Of a DNA stretch of 64,000 nt, positions 60,380-64,000 are shown in pieces; the stretch's first letter is position 1; each line of letters opens with the position of its first letter. The stretch is from Glaciecola nitratireducens FR1064 (GTDB lineage Bacteria; Pseudomonadota; Gammaproteobacteria; Enterobacterales; Alteromonadaceae). The position numbers were made by a program, and so were the translations under genes. Location of the stretch: assembly GCF_000226565.1 (NCBI RefSeq), contig NC_016041.1:930001-994000 (forward strand). Reading direction: 5' to 3'. The notes beneath the pieces were generated by a model, which worked only from the letters and a program-made list of their open reading frames with translations, was not told the DNA's origin and ran no database searches.

Positions 60380-60553
60380 CTACTTACCACAACATTTTTT
60401 ATACTTTTTTTCACTGCCGCATGGACATACATCGTTACGACCAATTTTAGCGCCGGCTCTGACTATAGGTGTTTGCACCTCGTGGTGGTGATGGTTGCAA
60501 TCAGGACCGTGTACATGGCCTTCATCTTCATGTGCGTGTTGTTGATTTGTCAT
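60380..60553 (-). CDS. Small SEC-C motif metal-binding protein
   Basis: The 57-residue protein begins [19 protein letters not shown] with a histidine-rich head (HNHHHHE-type run in CNHHHHEV) and ends in a SEC-C zinc motif ([25 protein letters not shown] then CC). The start at 60553 has GAGG 7 nt upstream; a frame to 60595 adds 14 residues without a ribosome site. The SEC-C module binds zinc as in the tail of SecA. The His-rich head suggests extra metal binding. Role unknown. Confidence 0.85.
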   Translation of the reverse strand: MTNQQHAHEDEGHVHGPDCNHHHHEVQTPIVRAGAKIGRNDVCPCGSEKKYKKCCGK

Positions 60554-60776
60554 ATCTTGCCTCGTGCGTGGTGTTGCTACTTTGTTTTGCGGCATAATAA
60601 CAGCTTCGATAAAAATCGAAAAACAAATGAATAGGAGATTTGAGAAATATAAGCCTATTTATTGTTTTAGTTAACGATATTGCACTCGCCGGTCGGCTAT
60701 TTGCAAAGTTTACGGGATATAAACAGTATCTGGCTTCAATGCAGCCTGTTAGAATACCGCAAAAAACGAACTTGAG

Positions 60777-61817
60777 ATGGCTATGACTAAATCCAAAAAC
60801 GATAATACCCACGCTGATATCAGCGCCAATGAAACTGATGGTAGCGGCGGTCTTCATCGCATGTCTTATCGTGATGTAGCCATGCATAAAGTCATGCTGC
60901 AAGATATTGTTCGTACCGAGGCTTATGAAAAGGCGATTAATGCCACAGTGAATCCTAGTCTTAGCGTTCTTGATTTTGGGTGCGGTAGCGGTGTGCTATC
61001 GATGTTTGCTGCGCGCGCTAACGCAAGCAAGGTGATAGCAGTAGATCGTTCGCCGTTTATCAAGAATGCTCAAAACATTGCTATTGCTAATGGTTTCGAA
61101 AAAATTAACTTTTATCATGATGATCACCAGTCGCTAGCACTGGACGAGAAAGTGGACGTTATTGTATCGGAGTGGATGGGGCACTGTTTATTTTACGAAG
61201 CTATGCTAGAGCCCTTGTTGACGGTGAGAGATCGTTATTTGGCAGAGGGAGGTACTATGATCCCGGCGCAAGTAAGCCTGCATGTGGGTTTAGTGGTCGA
61301 TGAATTTGTATTGGATGATTTATGCTTTTTGCAAAATAGTCCTTACGGCCTCGACTTTACACCCATAGCTCATGTACCTTTTCAGCAATCAGATTTGGTT
61401 GCACTTGAGCCCGAAAGTCTGTTGGAGAGTATCGCCGACTTGGGTACGCTGGACATGCGAACCATCACAAAAACCAATACACCGCGAGTATTTACCACTA
61501 CTCTGATACCCAGTGAAAAAACCGAAATATTTGCTCTGTGTGGCTGGTTCAGCGCGCAATTGAGCCCTGAAGTGCAATTTGGCACGGGTCCGAATGATAT
61601 ACCAACCCACTGGGATCAAATTTTGTTCCCATTGCCCACACCTTTTTCTGTCGATCCGTCACGTGAATTAACCATTACCTTATCGCCTCAAACAGAGCAG
61701 GTTGGTAAAGAACAATTTTGGTGCTGGTCTATTTCAGATAGTGAAAATAGTATATCGGTAAATGAACTGCAGTTGCAGCAAGAAGCAAGCTTTGATGTGC
61801 CTCAGGGTAAATTATAG
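60777..61817 (+). CDS. Protein arginine methyltransferase (PRMT)-like SAM-dependent methyltransferase
   Basis: A 346-residue enzyme with the eukaryotic PRMT layout. An N-terminal helix resembles the PRMT substrate-cover (HKVMLQDIVRTEAYEKAI, residues 37-54). The SAM-binding motif I is LDFGCGSGVLSMFAAR (65-80), with Asp90 after the second strand. The double-E loop SEWMGHCLFYEAMLEP (131-146) has Glu132 and Glu141, and the next block is RDRYLAEGGTMIP. A beta-barrel half includes the THW loop as DIPTHWDQILFP (Thr277, His278, Trp279). PRMT1 of mammals has SEWMGYCLFYESML and YTHWKQ at these places. Type I PRMTs make asymmetric dimethylarginine. Bacterial PRMT homologues of this kind are rare. The gene is alone on its strand; an ATG six bases downstream is also a possible start. 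Methylation of protein arginine is an inference. Confidence 0.84.
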   Translation: MAMTKSKNDNTHADISANETDGSGGLHRMSYRDVAMHKVMLQDIVRTEAYEKAINATVNPSLSVLDFGCGSGVLSMFAARANASKVIAVDRSPFIKNAQNIAIANGFEKINFYHDDHQSLALDEKVDVIVSEWMGHCLFYEAMLEPLLTVRDRYLAEGGTMIPAQVSLHVGLVVDEFVLDDLCFLQNSPYGLDFTPIAHVPFQQSDLVALEPESLLESIADLGTLDMRTITKTNTPRVFTTTLIPSEKTEIFALCGWFSAQLSPEVQFGTGPNDIPTHWDQILFPLPTPFSVDPSRELTITLSPQTEQVGKEQFWCWSISDSENSISVNELQLQQEASFDVPQGKL

Positions 61818-61891
61818 GGCGTTGAGTACGTCCTTTGCTAAGTGCGTCGCTTGCTCAGTTCGTCACTTAGTAAGTCACTCTATTTCGCAAA

Positions 61892-62740
61892 TTATGGCGT
61901 TACCACGACCTCATAAACTTTGTCATATAAGGGATTATTTTGCGGCGACCATTCGCCGTCCTTTGTATAGACATTTGATACACCGAGTTTCTCAAGGCTG
62001 TCTATATTGTAAAAAAAACCATAGTATTGATAGGCAAGGTAGAGCTGCGCATAGTCACCGATTTGACCAAGGTAAGGAATATCTCTATCCATATTTGGAT
62101 TGATGTCTCTGTACAACTGATTTTCCAAATCGATTAAAAATTGGAGCTGTTGCTCAGCTGTGAACACTTCACAGTTACCATAGACATTCAGGATCTCGCC
62201 AATGCCGCAGGGATTTCCGTAATTTGACGCCAGCGCTTGGCGCTGTGCAGAAGCCGACTCGATAGTCACTACTCCTTCGTAGTCTGCTCTTCCAAAGGTT
62301 GTACCAGGTTCTGCATTAGACGCGTCAGCTTGCTGCATAAGCGACAAGAAGTTGGCTTGCTTAGGTCCGCCATGAAAGACAACTAAGGAATTCTTATTCA
62401 GTACTTTGGTTTCACCGGCTAAGAATACATAATTGGCGCAGCTAGAAATGCAAAGACCTGCAACCTCCACCGTCATTCGGTTTTGATGAATGAATTTACC
62501 CATCTCGATGCCAGCGTAAAGACTACCGCCATTGCTATTTACTAATAGGCGGTCGCCAGGTTTATAGAGCTGTTTGAATTTTTCCACTCGCTCTATATCG
62601 ATAGGGCCAAAGTATTGAATGACACCATTATTTAAACGGTTTACTCCGCGAGTATCAGGGCCCAACATGCTAGAAAAGAACCAAGTTAGGCCTCCTAACA
62701 ATGCCGCAAAAAATACAATAGTTTTTAACGCGTCACTCAA
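61892..62740 (-). CDS. Membrane-anchored ClpP-fold protein (COG3904-like)
   Basis: The 282-residue protein has one N-terminal membrane helix (LKTIVFFAALLGGLTWFFSS) and a periplasmic ClpP/crotonase-like domain. The oxyanion-type strand is RLLVNSNGGSLYAGIEMGKF, and Ser99 in AGLCISSCANYVF and His123 in LVVFHGGP fall where ClpP has its catalytic Ser and His. COG3904 predicted periplasmic proteins share this pattern. It may be a membrane-bound serine protease or a related hydrolase; peptidase activity is inferred, not shown. Two cysteines (Cys97, Cys101) flank the serines. Confidence 0.76.
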   Translation of the reverse strand: MSDALKTIVFFAALLGGLTWFFSSMLGPDTRGVNRLNNGVIQYFGPIDIERVEKFKQLYKPGDRLLVNSNGGSLYAGIEMGKFIHQNRMTVEVAGLCISSCANYVFLAGETKVLNKNSLVVFHGGPKQANFLSLMQQADASNAEPGTTFGRADYEGVVTIESASAQRQALASNYGNPCGIGEILNVYGNCEVFTAEQQLQFLIDLENQLYRDINPNMDRDIPYLGQIGDYAQLYLAYQYYGFFYNIDSLEKLGVSNVYTKDGEWSPQNNPLYDKVYEVVVTP

Positions 62741-62848
62741 ATCATCATACTCAAATAATACCCAACTCTATCGATTTTAAAAATACTCCGGGCGTTATTG
62801 GCGGAATGCTTCAGCGCTAGTGTGTAATAAATATAAAAGCATGTTTAC

Positions 62849-63241
62849 TTAGGCGACTAGGCCTCTAGCAAGCACTCGATTTGCTAGTAGCGCAAGTAGT
62901 TCAACTTCTTTCTCACTGCGAACACCGTCGACTTTAGTGATAGCCATTGCAACTTCTAATGAACGCGCGGCATCTATGTTTAATTCATCTGATAGTGACC
63001 GAACGAACTCAGGTGCCGCCACACTATCAATCGCCTCTCGGGCTTGGTGGATCGCGTCATTAACGTAAGCTTCTTTGGAAATACCGCTGTGCCAAGACAT
63101 TTCTTGCAAAAGCTCGTCAAAGTAATCCTGTTCTGTCAACGTCACTTTCCCGTCAATCTGATAGAGCAAGACGGTTAACTTAATCAACGCCTCATTATGG
63201 AGTTGATGTTGTCTAGTATCTAATCGATGTAGTTCAGCCAT
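62849..63241 (-). CDS. TerB-like domain protein
   Basis: The 130-residue all-helical protein has the TerB/DjlA pattern: ALIKLTVLLYQIDGKVTLTE (the DG-VT acidic turn), EVAMAITKVDGVRSEKEVEL (second acidic turn) and IDAARSLEVAMAI between. TerB domains bind metal through acidic residues in some members and occur in stress and membrane-linked systems. No tellurite cluster is here. Role unknown. It lies 108 bp upstream of the ClpP-fold gene. Confidence 0.77.
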   Translation of the reverse strand: MAELHRLDTRQHQLHNEALIKLTVLLYQIDGKVTLTEQDYFDELLQEMSWHSGISKEAYVNDAIHQAREAIDSVAAPEFVRSLSDELNIDAARSLEVAMAITKVDGVRSEKEVELLALLANRVLARGLVA

Positions 63242-63379
63242 AATGTCTACCTTATGAGATGAGAAGACCGTTTCCTAAGTTATAAAGACCTAACCTAGCT
63301 GAGTAAAGTTCCAATAAAGCACAAGGTTATTAAAATAAATGCCTTACTTTTCTGAATTTACAGTCTTTTTTAATGCTAT

Positions 63380-64000
63380 TTATATCGAGTAACCAGGCGC
63401 TAAAGTGGGGTTCTCAATACGTTGTAATATATCAATGTTTTCAAGTGCTAACTGACAACCCTGTCCTCGAATGCGGTGTCCTTCGGAACAGTCCACTTGC
63501 CACTGCCTCAGAATGTAAGCCGCCAGCGCTGCTCGGGTAGTCATTACTTTTTTTCCGTCTTGCATCGCAAAATCCATTTCAATGGCGAGTGGGTTTGTAA
63601 TACTCGGGTGAGGCACAATAACTAAGTTTATAATTTGGTTAAATTGAACGTCAGCAGCAGCAAGTTGATGAGGTAATATTTCTTCGTCAGTGGCGGTAAT
63701 ATGGGTGAAGCGCGTGCATACAAAATCTCTGAAACCTTGGTTTTTGCAATCGTAGCCGCGCACGTGCCAGCGGTGGCCATTGTTAATCAATGCGTGTGGA
63801 ATAAACTGCCTAACTGATTCACCTGATGAAACCGAAACGTAGCCAACCTCACACAGTGCTTGATTATGGATCCCACGCATCAGCGCGGCAATAATACTGC
63901 TATCCGGATGAATAAGCTGCACGGCATCAAAGCACTGTTCAGATGGTTGTGTCGAGTGTGAAATGCCGTTGCCAAAACCGCGACTCAGTGATTGTAAAAT
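63380..64000 (-). CDS. WYL-domain transcriptional regulator, N-terminus cut by window edge
   Basis: The reverse frame is open to the window end, so the gene starts beyond it. The visible 206 residues hold a WYL-type domain: LCEVGYVSVSSGES, RQFIPHALINNGHRWHVRGYDCKN (with W-HVRGYD in place of W-L.AYD) and RDFVCTRFTHITATD, then a WCX-like tail (MTTRAALAAYILRQW, HRIRGQGCQLALENI). WYL domains sense nucleotides or other ligands and lie after a winged-helix in most members. Targets unknown. Confidence 0.82.
   Translation of the reverse strand: MLQSLSRGFGNGISHSTQPSEQCFDAVQLIHPDSSIIAALMRGIHNQALCEVGYVSVSSGESVRQFIPHALINNGHRWHVRGYDCKNQGFRDFVCTRFTHITATDEEILPHQLAAADVQFNQIINLVIVPHPSITNPLAIEMDFAMQDGKKVMTTRAALAAYILRQWQVDCSEGHRIRGQGCQLALENIDILQRIENPTLAPGYSI

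Noticed and set aside
58692-61817. CIA30 protein plus PRMT-like enzyme as a complex I assembly module
   Set aside because: Both have mitochondrial complex I links in eukaryotes only at the family level; here they lie on opposite strands, with unrelated genes between and no nuo genes nearby.

Overview
The window is a 64 kb piece of a gammaproteobacterial chromosome. Gene content and order point to the Alteromonadales, probably an Alteromonadaceae relative (Glaciecola/Paraglaciecola/Alteromonas-like). The grounds are an ArcB-type hybrid kinase beside gltBD, the lptB-rpoN-hpf-ptsN-rapZ-ptsO cluster facing mlaFEDCB-ibaG-murA, a zapE/zapG/degQ/degS block, moderate GC and a GlyGly-CTERM surface protein. 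The genus is an inference; no rRNA or tRNA gene is present to fix it.

Layout. 1-1.9 kb: the start of a DUF418 membrane protein cut by the window edge, then a decayed IS91-family transposase that has lost its HUH catalytic segment. 1.9-10.5 kb: a GlyGly-CTERM protein, a YihY/BrkB membrane protein, an RND efflux pair (adaptor plus permease) with a palindrome upstream, and an exported fusion of a MetX-like alpha/beta hydrolase with a cyclophilin. 10.5-19.5 kb: housekeeping and small conserved genes (DUF5062, DUF368 lipid-carrier transporter, YkgJ, rraB, plsC), a Hpt/HD-GYP-like fusion, a 2-hydroxyacid dehydrogenase, an SRPBCC protein, a LysM/M23 peptidase, tyrS and a rhodanese. 19.5-25 kb: btuF-like, cbiB-like and mtnN, a DUF2726 protein, and an exported acidic protein with 45-bp tandem repeats. 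25-35 kb: gltD and gltB, divergent arcB, yigZ and a degenerate inverted-repeat element. 35-49.6 kb: mgtE-ptsO-rapZ-ptsN-hpf-rpoN-lptB-lptA-lptC-kdsC-kdsD-yrbG on the minus strand and, divergently, mlaFEDCB-ibaG-murA. 49.6-55.5 kb: degS, degQ, zapG, zapE, a YebC-family gene and the RNase P RNA gene. 55.5-64 kb: a CHASE-PAS hybrid kinase and an accessory stretch: CIA30 protein, sulfotransferase, SEC-C mini-protein, an arginine-methyltransferase-like enzyme, a ClpP-fold membrane protein, a TerB-like protein and a WYL regulator cut by the edge.

Much of the middle works on the cell envelope. KdsD/KdsC make Kdo for LPS, LptABC move LPS outward, the Mla system retrieves phospholipids, MurA starts peptidoglycan synthesis, DUF368 proteins recycle the lipid carrier, DegS/DegQ handle envelope protein quality, and the nitrogen PTS with RapZ couples this to regulation.

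I found no clear new multi-gene system, CRISPR array, prophage or tRNA. The most unusual single genes are the bacterial PRMT-like methyltransferase at 60.8-61.8 kb and the hydrolase-cyclophilin fusion at 8.8-10.5 kb. After those come the tandem-repeat protein, the Hpt/HD-GYP-like protein with an altered metal site, and an ArcB that lacks one of the two redox cysteines known from E. coli.
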